DNA from: Glandiceps talaboti
Lineage: Eukaryota; Hemichordata; Enteropneusta; Spengelidae
Length of the DNA: 64,000 bases
Assembly: GCF_964340395.1 (NCBI RefSeq)
Contig: NC_135549.1
Span: forward strand, 19,741,342-19,805,341
Reading direction: 5' to 3'
In this document: piece after piece, positions 1 through 13,410 of the stretch
Position numbering within the stretch: position 1 is the stretch's first letter
Layout: the number at the start of each line of letters is the position of its first letter
The notes under the pieces: generated by a model
Told to the model about the DNA's origin: nothing
Databases searched by the model: none
The model's input: the letters and a program-made list of their open reading frames with translations, nothing else
Made by a program: the position numbers and the translations under genes

Positions 1-463
1 TGTCGAGACAATTTCTTCGATTTTATCTCATCTGACATAGAACTGAAGGTATCATGATGCCAAATCTACAAAGGCTAGCTAACTAGACATGTACAGTCCA
101 CGAAATTTATGCGTTTCAACAACAACAGCACAATGCTATAATTTCTCTTCTGCAAACGACATGATATCCAACATATCTCAAGCGACAGTAATTAATTTGA
201 ATGAATTACGGAAAAACAAAGGAAACAGTGTGTACACATGATTGAAGTATAAAGGACTGATAAATACAATTTCCTGTTGAAAATACGTTTTGTAGAGATA
301 GCAAAATGTTTGCTAAATAGAATAAATTCCTCGCTCACCCGCCGTCTTGATGTCATGCTCGGGTCACGGCTAATTGCAGCCAACATTTACAAAACCCAAT
401 GAAATGCGAAAATCGTAACATTCATGCTAAAATGTAGCCAACTTGCTGTGCAATATTAACTTG

Positions 464-466
<3 letters not shown>

Positions 467-501
<35 letters not shown>
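467..501. repeat. (TA)n microsatellite
   Basis: About 17 uninterrupted TA dinucleotides. Confidence 0.95.
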
Positions 502-504
<3 letters not shown>

Positions 505-989
505 GCAATACCTATCCCAATCTGACCAGGTACTAATTATACTATAGTAACTTCAATATTAAAGTTCAAGATTATGCAGTATAGGCTTACAATTTGATCA
601 AAACATATGCCATCATGTTTACAGAGCACACAGCCATCGGGAATTTCTATAAAAGTGGGCAATGTGTAACAACATGATTTTCACTCAATGCAACACGTCA
701 AGATTTCCTTGGAAATCACTTGGTTTAAACATGAACCAATAATTACATAAATGTATGGTTTAAAGTGGTCCCGAATAAACTCAAGTGTAACTTGAACCAC
801 TTTTTCTTTAGATAAATCAGTTTGCAGCCAAACTTTTTACACAATACTGGGTGTCTCTGTGGATGGCGAAAATGATTTACCTTCGTGCTGGAAATGATTA
901 TTACATCCGTTATATTTACACCTTGGCATGTTTGTCAATGATGAACAGGTGCTACACACACCTAGATCTAGATGGCATTGAACGTTTAG

Positions 990-1046
990 GATGACGTGAC
1001 GTCACGAAAAATGGAGTTTTCCCAGCATCCTTTGTTCCCAAAATGG
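990..1046 (+). promoter_or_regulatory. Candidate TATA-less promoter cluster (CRE, ZNF143-like, YY1-like sites)
   Basis: A full CRE consensus TGACGTCA lies at 997-1004 inside a small CpG-containing patch. About 12-25 bases downstream is TTCCCAGCATCC, which resembles the core of ZNF143/SBF sites, then AAAATGGCGG, which matches the YY1 core in its usual sense orientation near start sites. This combination is typical of TATA-less promoters of broadly expressed animal genes. No coding exon was recognised downstream, so a promoter role is inference. The cluster could be chance or belong to an old repeat. Confidence 0.3.
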
Positions 1047-1554
1047 CGGTAACAGTGAGGCTCAACATAGCAGAATTTTGACATTTTAAAATCACATAAA
1101 CCTTAATGTTTTATGTTATTTCTAGAATTCACATACATGTCAATTGAAATCACAAAGTTGAGCTATCTAAAAGTGCAAATATATTTGATTAAACCTTCCT
1201 TTAAACAGTTCTTAGTGACGATTTCAAAGTAACTGGTTATTCATTCAAGACATAAATATAACACTAACTTCTATGTTTACTAAATTCCACACTGTGAAAC
1301 GAGTTCATTCAATCCATCAAATATAATGTACAGTTGTATTAACTCCCGATTTCCCTAGTATCTGTTAGTCGTTCTCCATGTTTGAAACTTGTTCCATAAA
1401 ATATGTAGACTATTTATCTTATTTCTTCTTACTTACTAACATCAGTGCGAATTATATCTAGATTTAAACTGAATGTCTCTTGTAAGTCATAGGTGTTTGG
1501 GCCTACACAAATTCTGAACTATAGCTATTATACATGATGTATTTAATTGGAAAA

Positions 1555-2612
1555 ACAATTATATGAAACTTTATGAAATGTGAAGTCTACTTAGTTAACA
1601 TATGCAAATTAACAATTTAGTTTATATGACACATGCACGTCTTTACCATCAATATATGACCTAGATTATCTGAAAAGAAAAGTGTTCATTTTAAAGATAT
1701 TGCCTAATTATCAAAATAATTACCTATGCAAATTGCACGTTACAAATAAAAAAGTACATAAACAACTTCATGTTTGTTATGGTTGATGGATGCACCAAGT
1801 TAAATGAAATTTGAAATTTGAAGTTTGCATTTTTAACATATAGCCTAACAAGAGTGTATGTGTGTTTTTCGTGACTGATGTAAGCACCAAATTATATGGA
1901 ATTTTAAGTGTGCATTCCAAAAGATATAGATTAATTACTTATAGTCGCTAATTATTAAAATTACCCATTAATAGTAAAAGCTATGTCAATAAAATTCTTG
2001 AGCGTATTGTTATGGTTGACACATGTACCAAATTATATGAAATTTGAAGTTTGCATTCTCAAGATAGAGGCTAATTACCGAAAATCATTAATTATGAAAA
2101 TTACGTTATCAAAACGCTTCATTGGATAAGTGTGACACAGCTTAATTACTGAAAATCATTAATCATTGAAATTACTCAGTAAAAGTGAAAGCTATATCAA
2201 CAAACTTCACAGGACAGGTGCATATGACATATGTACCAAGTTATCTGAAATTTGAAGCTTGCATTCTTAAGATACAGACTAATTACCGAAAATCATTAAT
2301 TATGTCCAATATTCATTGAAACTGTAAGCTATATCATCAAACTGTATAGGACATATGCGCTTTGTCATGGCTACCATATTTGAAGTCTGTGTGCTAAGAT
2401 ATAGCCTACTTATACTAAAAAACAGTAATTATGCAAACGACTAATGAAGGTTCAATGGATGTTTACCAAAATCTAAACAGTTCTTGTCGTTACGAGATGG
2501 ACGATATGTGTCATTAGAATCAATGCAGTAGTTTTTTCAGATATCATTTTCAAACAAACAGACAGACAGACAGACAGAAGTATAACTTAACCTCCTCTTA
2601 CGGGAGGTAATC
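1555..2612 (+). mobile_element. Tandem-unit array ending in (ACAG)n and a hairpin tail (pearl/HINE-like)
   Basis: Roughly 140-base diverged units recur. Each has a piece like ACCAAATTATATGAAATTTG, then a TTTGCATTCTTAAGATA-like piece, then CTAATTACCGAAAATCATTA. Unit starts are near 1655, 1793, 1888, 2030, 2235 and 2378, so spacing is irregular. The array is followed by (ACAG)n at 2558-2578 and a short tail with the inverted pair ACCTCC/GGGAGGT (about 2590-2609). Core repeats, then a microsatellite, then a hairpin tail is the layout of pearl-type elements of bivalves and of Helentron-derived non-autonomous elements in other animals. Family assignment is inference; no transposase or helicase is present. 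Related copies lie at 31195-31390 and, reversed, at 48322-49100. Confidence 0.55.
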
Positions 2613-3157
2613 ATGACTTTTTGCATTTTGCTGGATTAGCTCGAACTGAAAACTGGATTACGATACGCCAAGAAACGACAGGTGAGCACTACACATAAAT
2701 GATCCATATTGACAAAGATACATGGATTTCAACTCTCCAGGATGAGCGTCCAGATGAGCTTACGGAATTAGTTTGTCAGTTAGCCGCCACTGTGTGGTTT
2801 AGTTAGTGTTTTTTTCACTGATATGTACTATATGATACTTATATGTTATGCAGGTGTTTATCAAGCAGCCACATTTTAATGGCAATATCAGTCCTTAGTA
2901 TCTAAAAGGAAAATACTTTCTCAGGCGTAATCAAGTGCTTGCATAATACGCATACCACAATGACCTTTGTGCAATATATTGCGGTCATAACCTTATTTCA
3001 ACAGAGTAATTCCCCAGCGTATATCTTTGTAAATTAGAAAACTAGCTATGCTTTCAATACTAGAAGTATTGCAGATGTACTGTATGTCATTCAGCGATAT
3101 ATGTATTTAAGTGTACGCTTCATTTGCTCGTAATTCTCTTTTTATATACCCCCTTTA
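2613..3157. other. Unannotated AT-rich spacer
   Basis: No coding potential, structured repeat or RNA gene was recognised between the hairpin tail of the preceding array and the MITE. Confidence 0.5.
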
Positions 3158-3556
3158 CAGCTAAAATGATGTAGGATTGGTGTTTCACTTTTTATGATTT
3201 TGTACAGAGCTAGACATATTTCACCTCTAGACTAACAATAACAGAGACACAGTAAACACAACAGGATCTTTTGCCCAATCGCATTGAACACTGATAAGCT
3301 TTGCAGCTATTGTTTCCCGGTGCAGTGTAAAAACAGGCTTCTAATGAAAACATTACGCATGGATTTGTTGATTTTTGAATGGCTGCATTTGTTTTATTTT
3401 CTAACTGATAATCAAGATTTCAACTGGACAACTTTCACATCCCCCACTGAGCACGGTGCCTATGTAATTGTTTCTTCTGCATTAGAAGTTGTCTGAGAGT
3501 GTGTATTAAATATCATGTCACATGAGTGAAACACCAAGCCAATATCATTTTAGAGG
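3158..3556. mobile_element. MITE copy 1, TA target duplication, 399 bp
   Basis: The left end reads CAGCTAAAATGATGTAGG and continues as ATTGGTGTTTCAC. The right end is its inverted complement (GTGAAACACCAAGCC through ATCATTTTAG), giving terminal inverted repeats of about 30 bases. A TA dinucleotide flanks each side (3156-3157 and 3557-3558). The outermost three bases of the right end have diverged. A second copy lies at 10010-10404 and aligns along its whole length, including the internal part, so this is one family. TA duplication and CAG-starting ends fit the Tc1/mariner/IS630 group (inference). There is no transposase; the 70-codon ORF inside is not conserved in the other copy. Confidence 0.75.
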
Positions 3557-3558
3557 TA

Positions 3559-5892
<2,334 letters not shown>

Positions 5893-6186
5893 AAGTAGAG
5901 CCTCGACACACATACAAGTACAGCCAAAATAATATACCTAGCTACGGCTACATATATCTATATTGTTTTACATTTTTCCCTAAAAGTTGAATTCTATATC
6001 AAATAACAGCATATTGACAATATCAGTCTATTGTACTTGTAGTATAATGTCAATGTATTGTGCGAGGGTTGATTCATGAAGGACTTGTAACTATCTCATA
6101 AGCAAAAATATGTGATGACAATCCCTGTTACCACAAGTGAGAAGCCTCAGTAATCATGTACACATGGGTCTCCAAATATTTAAGCA

Positions 6187-7157
6187 ATAAACCACTCCTC
6201 GGGATGGTATATACCACTCAGTTTTGACCAGTGAACGAAATATATGCACGAGTGATAGTGAATGCATATATTGAGTTCACTGGTCAAAACTGAGTGTTAT
6301 ACCACCCATGGGGTGGTTTATCGCTATTATATTATACCAGTATATTCAAAATCCCGAGAACAAGATACGAACTAATGTTTTCTCCATTTCATTTGCGCCC
6401 CCCTGTGACTAATTTGCATAACAATAATGCTGCTTTCAGGACAGCCAGCTCACCATGAGCATCGTGCAGTGACTGGATTATTTTATCTGCTGCTCGTTTC
6501 TAGGGATAATTTGTACATTGATCGGCTCATTAAAAGTATACGGTTATGAATAAGCCGCCTGTTTTTACTCAAGGTATAAACTTGAAGTGGTTTATTGAAT
6601 ACAGCATGCTTTGTGCATGCCCAGCCGGCTTCGGGACTCGGTGGAGTGAGAAGATAGACATGGTGGCAGGTTGATATTTACAATGTATTTACTGGAAGTT
6701 ATGTCGGGTTTAGGGGGATTTCCCACGCGGATTGATGAATGATACTATGCTCTAGGACAGGATCCCAGACACATTTCTAATGGTATTAGTCGGTCAGTGT
6801 AAGCTCTTACACTTGCTTCATTTTTATGACAGGACAAGCTCACTTGTTTCCACTCCAAAACCGCTCGCATGCATGCCTTGACCTCAGTAGGCGATAGTTT
6901 GTACAGATACGCGATAACTCGATTCGAAATTTCCTTCATAATTTCCCATAAAGTATTGGCTTATTGAGAAAATCCTCCTCTGAAAATTTGCAGACTGAGT
7001 TCACTATCACCTCGGACTACAACGTTCGTAGCAGACGACAAACAGTGAACATCAAAATTTGGAAGAGTGCCAACTGTGCTCATAGACGTGCTAGCCCAAT
7101 GTTTAGAGCAATCAAATATCTCGATTTGCGTCATTAATATACTGGTATAATATAATA
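6187..7157. mobile_element. Composite inverted-repeat element
   Basis: Two nested signals are visible. First, a strong palindrome: the arm at about 6187-6250 (AATAAACCACTCC through ACTCAGTTTTGACCAGTGAA to ATATGCA) is repeated in inverse at about 6261-6325. Second, the 20-base sequence ATTATATTATACCAGTATAT at 6327-6346 recurs as a perfect inverse at 7137-7156, enclosing about 790 bases with more GC than the surroundings. A minus-strand 64-codon ORF (6745-6939) lies inside and is not recognisable as a transposase. The arrangement fits a non-autonomous DNA transposon with a complex terminus. The superfamily is unknown, and the target duplication could not be set. Confidence 0.5.
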
Positions 7158-7306
7158 TGTGGTTCGACTCGTCTAAATGGAGAGGGCGCTAATGAAAGGG
7201 TTACATATATTTAGGTTATATATATTGAAACTGTAGCCACGAAAAGCTAGAATTGAGGAAAGGTTGTTCTTTACAAAGATTCATCTAAGTCTTAGTAGAT
7301 ATTCTG

Positions 7307-7376
7307 CATGTATGTATGTATGTATGTATGTATGTACATGTATGTATGTATGTATGTATGTATGTATGTATGTATG
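7307..7376. repeat. (GTAT)n microsatellite
   Basis: Tetranucleotide tract with one ACAT interruption near 7336. Confidence 0.95.
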
Positions 7377-9331
7377 AGTGTGTGTGCGTGTTGACCAACC
7401 GACATTTGTAACAATTGCCGATATTTGTAAATTGATTCCAGGAAACCTGTAATGACGATATTTAATCTCTCTTCCAAGTTAAGGATGAGTAACCGTATTT
7501 CTTTTAAAGCCAGGAAGAACATTCTTAATTTGTTTTTTTCATTACAAATTTCGACAGGTTTATTATACATTTGTTCATGACATTCATCTCAAACATCGGC
7601 AATTTTCATTGTAATTAATTTTTGTTGTTCCCAGAATTTACTACAAATGTCGTCAGTTTTATTAGAAATGTTGCCTTTTAGCAAATAAGCTTATCAGCAA
7701 TCATTACAAATGTCGGTTGCACAGTACGTGTATGTGTGTGGTTTTGCATCTGTTTGCTTCCTTTACAAGTTCCTAAAGTTGGTGTACATAAGATATGACA
7801 TAACATATGAGATATACTTCTTCTTCTTCTTTTTCTTCTTCTTCCATAACTGGCCACCTTCAACATGTTGAAGATTTTGCCAGTGAGTGCGCAACAAAAA
7901 TGAGGATGGTGAATTAAAGCAGTACTGATTCAAAGTAAATAAATAATAAATAAATAAAATAAAATAAAAAGTAAAACCAACCACCTACATTTTGGCAACA
8001 TTTGATATATGGATATTAAAATAAACAGCACGAGTTGACATTAACGATGTTGACTTTGAACATATAAAAACTAAAAAAAAGAAAATAACCTTGCAATATT
8101 ACAATCACATTAAATCTTTTCAGCAAGATTTTGAATAGGTGAAAATGATGGTTAGTCGACGTTCTAATCGAAGTCAGTCAAAAATTCTCAATAGTGTTAT
8201 TAGCTACAGTTTCACTGTCTATCCATGTATAGATCTGAAGACATCGATCATACATCTTGACATGCACACGCTACAGAATATTACATTAATATTTCATAAG
8301 TGTACAATTTAAAGATTTTCTATCTTGAATTCGGAACAAACATAATGGAGATGTAATGATACTAAGCAAATATGTGCCCGCCAAATGACCAGGGGATAAA
8401 GTCATATGTTTCCATGCCAATAAATACCCCTTGAATAATTTAAAAAACCAAAGGGCACTGTACTGTTTGTAGTTGCTTTACTGCATGAAATGCATTGTAA
8501 AATTAACCTGTTACAGTGATGTCAAGAGTGTGATTTAGGATCCAATGACTAATTATTCGAGGCGATAAAGTTAATGTGGGTCAAAGCATTTTGAGGTATA
8601 ACGTAAGCAGAATTCACATATATCATGGATGGAGATCTGTACTGCTCAGGTTTGATGTCAAAGATCTAAGTTTTTTGTGTGTATCCCAATCGCTGTACGA
8701 ACCGAACCGTACGTACGTTTCATCGATAGTTAGAAAGCTGAATTATATAGGATCTAGTATCAATTACGCGATGCTCACTGGTGCATTACTTTAGTCATAA
8801 AGTGGCGTCGTCGAGTCAATATATCCAAGTTCTATATCTACCAACTTTTCACCGCCTGTCACATATTGTTTTCAAACGAAATATAGTTTCCATCATGACT
8901 AAAAGTTTACACACCAAACGAAATCGATAAAAGTACACCTCCATATCACAACAAGTAATCCAAGCCCAATTACTGGGTTGACAAGGCTTGAATGAAAATA
9001 TTATCCACATTTTGTCCTGTTACACACTTGTAACACATTCCATACAATGCAGTTGCAACTGGAACCTTTGTTCAAACTGTTTTGTGATAATTTTAATGAC
9101 GCAATCGTAATATCGTATACCCTATACATTTGTAATCACCTGTGGGTACGCATATTTAGCAGTAGCAGTGAACATATTATCGTGGTGCAATACATATATT
9201 GTCAAATTGATATTCTGATCCGCACCCAAAACTCAGCATCCCCTATTTATAACAATTTCGATGTATTACTGTACTTCTTACAGATAAAATGTGCAATTAT
9301 GTCTGTTTTTTAACACTTTTCAAAAAACACT
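7377..9331. other. Unannotated AT-rich spacer with a (CTT)n tract
   Basis: A short (CTT)n stretch at 7817-7844 is the only clear repeat. ORFs of 60-90 codons show no domain and include low-complexity translations. No RNA gene was seen. Confidence 0.5.
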
Positions 9332-9364
9332 GTATGTATGTATGTATGTATGTATGCATGCATG

Positions 9365-9403
<39 letters not shown>

Positions 9404-9441
9404 ATGTATGTATGTATGTGTGCATGTATGTATGCATGTGT
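9332..9441. repeat. (GTAT)n / (TG)n compound microsatellite
   Basis: GTAT units with GCAT variants flank a pure TG run at about 9364-9388. Confidence 0.95.
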
Positions 9442-9540
9442 GTGATAGGGAGAGTTAATCATTTCACTTGAAATAGCGGATATTATACTGACGAATCAAT
9501 AGTAAATTAGTTCAGAGACGACAGTCGCTCACAAATCTAT

Positions 9541-9766
9541 AGATTTTGAAATCTGATTAAAATCTAATGTATTGAAAGCGGCTTGATGTTTATATTCACC
9601 TCTATTTCCATCATTTTATGTCATTTGTTTTGTTCCGGGTGGACGCCGCTTTGCCATGCGATCACCCGGAACAAACTAAATGACGCGACAGTATGGAAAT
9701 ATAGGTAAAAAAGGACAGCTAGCCACCTCCATCACAACCGACTTTATTCAGATTTTAGATTTTGGT
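9541..9766. mobile_element. Foldback (hairpin) element, about 225 bp
   Basis: The left arm 9597-9640 (ACCTCTATTTCCA through GTTCCGGGT) pairs with the right arm 9664-9706 (ACCCGGAAC through ATGGAAATATAGGT). The loop of about 22 bases is GC-rich and unpaired. Outer parts also match in inverse: AAATCTGATTAAAATC near 9549 against AAATCTGAATAAAGTC read on the minus strand near 9742-9757. This is the form of a foldback MITE. No ORF or clear target duplication was found. Confidence 0.55.
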
Positions 9767-10009
9767 ACAGTAACTGCTTTAAGTCACGGTTTGACAATTA
9801 TCCACCTGATAAAGTCACCAGCGAAAGTTGAGAATTCTTGAGAACCTTGAAAACAAAACAACCGTCCATGCCTAAATGACAATGAACTGAAAACTAGGCG
9901 AGTGCGAATATGACAATATCCAGTGTTACAGTAGCATGTTTTGTCCTCAGCATGTGTCGAAGTTCCGGTCACTGAAGGTGTGTTTCAAACCATGTAGTAT
10001 ATTCACATA

Positions 10010-10404
10010 CAGCTAAACCGATGTAGGCTTAGTGTTGTAAATCGTGGGCCATTACGTTTTTGACACAGAGCTAGACATAGTTCAACTCTATACTAACAAT
10101 ACTAAAGACACAGTTAACACAGCAGCATCCTTTGCCCAATCACATTGAACACTGATGATAAGCATTGCTATTCTTTTCAACCTGATAAAAACAGGATTCT
10201 AATGAAAACATTACACCTGGACTTGATGATTTTAATGAAAATTTATTTTCTAAGTGATAAGCAACATTTCAACTTGACTACTTCTACATCCTCACTGTGC
10301 ACGGCACCTATGCAATTGTTTCTTTTGCAATAGAAGTTGTCTGAGGATGTGTATTAAATGTCATATCACATGAGTGAAACACCAAGCCTACATCATTTTA
10401 GCTG
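10010..10404. mobile_element. MITE copy 2, TA target duplication, 395 bp
   Basis: Second copy of the element at 3158-3556, in the same orientation. The right end, read on the minus strand, is the better preserved terminus: CAGCTAAAATGATGTAGG then CTTGGTGTTTCACTC. The left end CAGCTAAACCGATGTAGG has decayed at two positions. TA flanks both sides (10008-10009 and 10405-10406). Internal blocks such as GAGCTAGACATA, TTTGCCCAATC and TCTAATGAAAACATTAC are shared with copy 1. Confidence 0.75.
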
Positions 10405-10406
10405 TA

Positions 10407-12807
10407 ATTATGAAGTTCTGGATCTACGTTATGAAGCTTTCATTCGGTCACTTTAGTGTATTCTTGGTATGTGGACTGAAATGTTTGATGCGTCACATTA
10501 CAGCTCGACCTTTGACCTAGTACACTACGAAATAATAGTGATCATACAAAAACAAGTGTTCAGCCAAAAGAACATGTTGGCTCTTTGCTGTGGCCGTGGC
10601 ACCCTAGGTCACTCCGCGTGAACTGTTCCTTTAAACCGATCGGATGTTTCATTTGAAAAGTGTGCTGACAGTTGGTGAAAAGTTTGTCGATGGTATTTTA
10701 CTTCATACATTAACTCGAGCGCGCGACTTGTGGCGCTTCGCTAAAGCTGGAAAAAACATATCTGTCAGTGTTTTTTTTTGCAGTATGTGTTATTTGATGA
10801 CTTGAACGCAAAGATCATGAGGGTTGTTACCTACGATAAGTTCAAAAAAGATATTTAGAAGGTTTGAAATTTTGTAATAGCAATTAACTGTTCAAACTTC
10901 AACGAGTCCCAAATGGCCAATTCACAGCCATTGAACACAAATTTGCTCCTGACGAAAAGATGGGATAAACGTTACGACTGTAACCGTCCATTCTTTGTAC
11001 ACAAGATTTTGTCACTGTGAAATTACGCTATAATATGGAGGTGCAACATATAGTGAATGGAGTGGAATGTTTGTGTTAGCGAATTTGAAGCAGGGATTAA
11101 AGCTTGTAAATGCTATATGATAATTTGGTTTTGATAAATCTGCTAATTTAACTTTTGTGTTTGCCAAAGAAGTTCTAAACTTCCCTGTAATCGTGATATC
11201 ATTGGTTCCTAATACAATGTATTCAGACATACCAAGAATTTGTCCTTTCTTAACATTACACGAACCAGATTTAGAAACATAAAAAACCCATATGAATACG
11301 TCTAAAAGTATATATATGACCGAACATATTAAATAGACTGCCAACTTGGAATGATTTAAGGTAAGGTGAACTTAATCGGTTGAATCTGAGAGAAAATACA
11401 ATTCTGTGCAGTCACGCACATAATCTGCCGTCGCGAAGTCAAATAATGCGTCTCCTCTGCACCACTGAATCTTCATAGACGGGCTAAACAACTCCCCATT
11501 CAAGAGCTAATAGGCATGTCAACAAATATTGTTGCAAATCGGGCGAGATATCATCTTACTAAGTGCAGTGATTTTAGGTCCAACGTAGCATACAATGATA
11601 GTGGCAGAATTATGAAACATGTCAGCGCTACAATACTTTTGTCAAACTTTTAGATGCTCAACGCTCTTTATGTGAATTTGAGAAAAAAACCGACAGCTCA
11701 TCTGTCAAATAACACAATTTTCTATAACATATGAAGAAGTACGTATTCTAACATATCGCCAGGAGTAAGCACATTCGTGAAATGAAACAAGCCCCTGATG
11801 CCGTACAATGTATTCAGTCCTTTACGTGTGTGAATAATAAGAACGTAGGTAGCATATAGGTATTTGAATTGATTTTTACTATGATGCATAGAAACATGAG
11901 AATGAAAGTCAATTAAAATGTATACTACAAAGGTTACATTGTGAGAAAGTTGTTGAACACTATTGAGAACGAGTGAACTTGATTAGGACAACCAATATCG
12001 ATGTTAAAATGACAAGAAACTGACTATAATCAGTGCGACGTATTCTGGATGGCATCCCATGCAATTTGAGTGCGTTACATTTTCTGACATTCGACTATTT
12101 TGTATTGTACACTATAGTGTGTGATATTGGAAACTGAAACGCTCATGAATAATTCATTGCCACGAGGAATATAATCTGACACTTTACACGAGCGCGCTAA
12201 ATGTCATTCTTAAAAAAAATAAATGAATATGATTTCCTAGAAGCAAATTCAGAAATCTGTTTGCAAATCGTTAGATAAACATGGAACTTTATACACTTTT
12301 TTATGTCATTATTTTGTCATGGATAAAACCAACCTTTCGATAATATAGAGCCAAGCTCCCACGCTAAATTGTAGATACCAGGTGCCCCAAAACTCCAGCC
12401 TGGCATATTGCCTAGTTAATTCCTGAATCTAACTATTCCCGTGGATATTTCGCCAGTCACTCTTCAAAAATGAGGAAAGGAAGTGCAAGGAGAAACGTAT
12501 AATTGTAGTTTTGCAATAAAACATGTCGATTCATGTTACCGATATTCTATGGTGCATACTATGACACGCCATTTTCAAATATCTAATTTGTAACTAGCAA
12601 ATCTACATTTCAGATGTGGGGTTAAACATTAAAATTAATTTACACTTTTGAATTACAGTTTAGCTTATCGACTTTGAAAGATAAACCTTAAATGCTTAAT
12701 GTACATTTAATGATATATAAATAATATCATAAACCATATATATATTATAAATGTGTACCTTTCGGAAACTGGAAAATGTATTTCGTGGTGTTATATATAC
12801 AAATCAT
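10407..12807. other. Unannotated spacer; one unremarkable 110-codon ORF
   Basis: The longest ORF lies on the minus strand at 11012-11344. It starts with a hydrophobic segment that could span a membrane, but the rest resembles no family I know. ORFs of this length are expected by chance in 64 kb of this composition. No repeats stand out. Confidence 0.4.
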
Positions 12808-13410
12808 TGAGAGGCATTTCCCCCAAACACCAAACTACATAAGATCTTCAACAAAGGAAATCTGAAGTAAAGTTACATTGCAGACCATACACAAAAAACT
12901 AATAAATCCAGCAGCTGTAGAGATTGCAAACAGTGTCCACTCAACCAACGTAATATACAGGGCACAAGTCGCACCAGATAACATCAACACAAAACTATAC
13001 TTTGGGCTCACAGAGAACACATTTAAACAGCGATTCCCAAGCCACAAACACACATTTACTCATAAGAAGCTACAGTACAGCACAGAGCTATCCACACAAG
13101 TTTGCAATTAGAAGGAAACCAGCCATATAATATCAAGTGGGGTATCATCACCCAAGCGGCTGCTTATACAAGTGAGACGAAACGTTGTAACCTCTGTTTA
13201 CTGAGAAACTTTTGTATAATGTATGCTGAAAAAAGTATATTACTAAACAAAAAATCCGAACTGGTCTCGAAATGTCGCCATGAAGGCAAATACTCGCTCG
13301 CCAACTATAGAAGTAAACCCCCGTAAGGAATAGTTTAGTCCGACCATCTTGTTACGCAATATATTACAAACATTAAGTGTACGTACCGACCGTGACAATC
13401 CCAATTTTTT
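12808..13410 (+). pseudogene. Penelope-like element, copy A: linker and GIY-YIG endonuclease remnant
   Basis: The sequence opens with GAGAGGCATTTCCCCCAAAC, the same block as copy C at 30049, so it begins in the linker after the reverse transcriptase. The cysteine-rich stretch and then the GIY-YIG domain follow. YFGLTENTFKQRF (about 12998-13036) carries the second half of the GIY-YIG signature (YFG for the usual YIG) and the catalytic-type arginine. The next segment, in another frame from about 13102, has WGIITQAAAYTSETKRCNLC and LLNKKSELVSKCRH, which hold the conserved cysteine pair and the family glutamate. Known role: Penelope-like elements use this nuclease for target-primed insertion. The copy is dead: it is 5' truncated, lacks part of the stretch after the CPLN-like cysteine motif, and needs at least two frame changes. 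A 3' untranslated part shared with copy B runs to about 13410, but the ribozyme part seen in copy B is missing. Confidence 0.8.

Larger units (their letters stand above)
1..1554. other. AT-rich sequence without recognisable gene
   Basis: No recognisable coding exon was found. A short minus-strand stretch around 335-385 is richer in GC and ends in a splice-donor-like GGTGAGC. It would encode only about 15 codons (LAAISRDPSMTSRR) and has no identifiable partner exon, so it is not called. The stretch also holds a (TA)n tract at 467-501 and the promoter-like cluster listed separately. Confidence 0.5.

Noticed and set aside
335-385. Small exon with a GGTGAG donor on the minus strand
   Set aside because: Too short, with no partner exons or protein family to support it.
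1555-2530. Tandem units as a CRISPR array or centromeric satellite
   Set aside because: Units are strongly diverged, few in number, irregularly spaced and followed by a microsatellite plus hairpin tail, which points to a mobile element.
3284-3496. 70-codon ORF with a partly similar 62-codon ORF at 10145-10333
   Set aside because: Similarity is explained by the two MITE copies; indels change the frame between them, so no protein is conserved.
11012-11344. 110-codon ORF with an N-terminal hydrophobic stretch as a membrane protein
   Set aside because: Only one hydrophobic stretch, no family signature, and a length within chance expectation.
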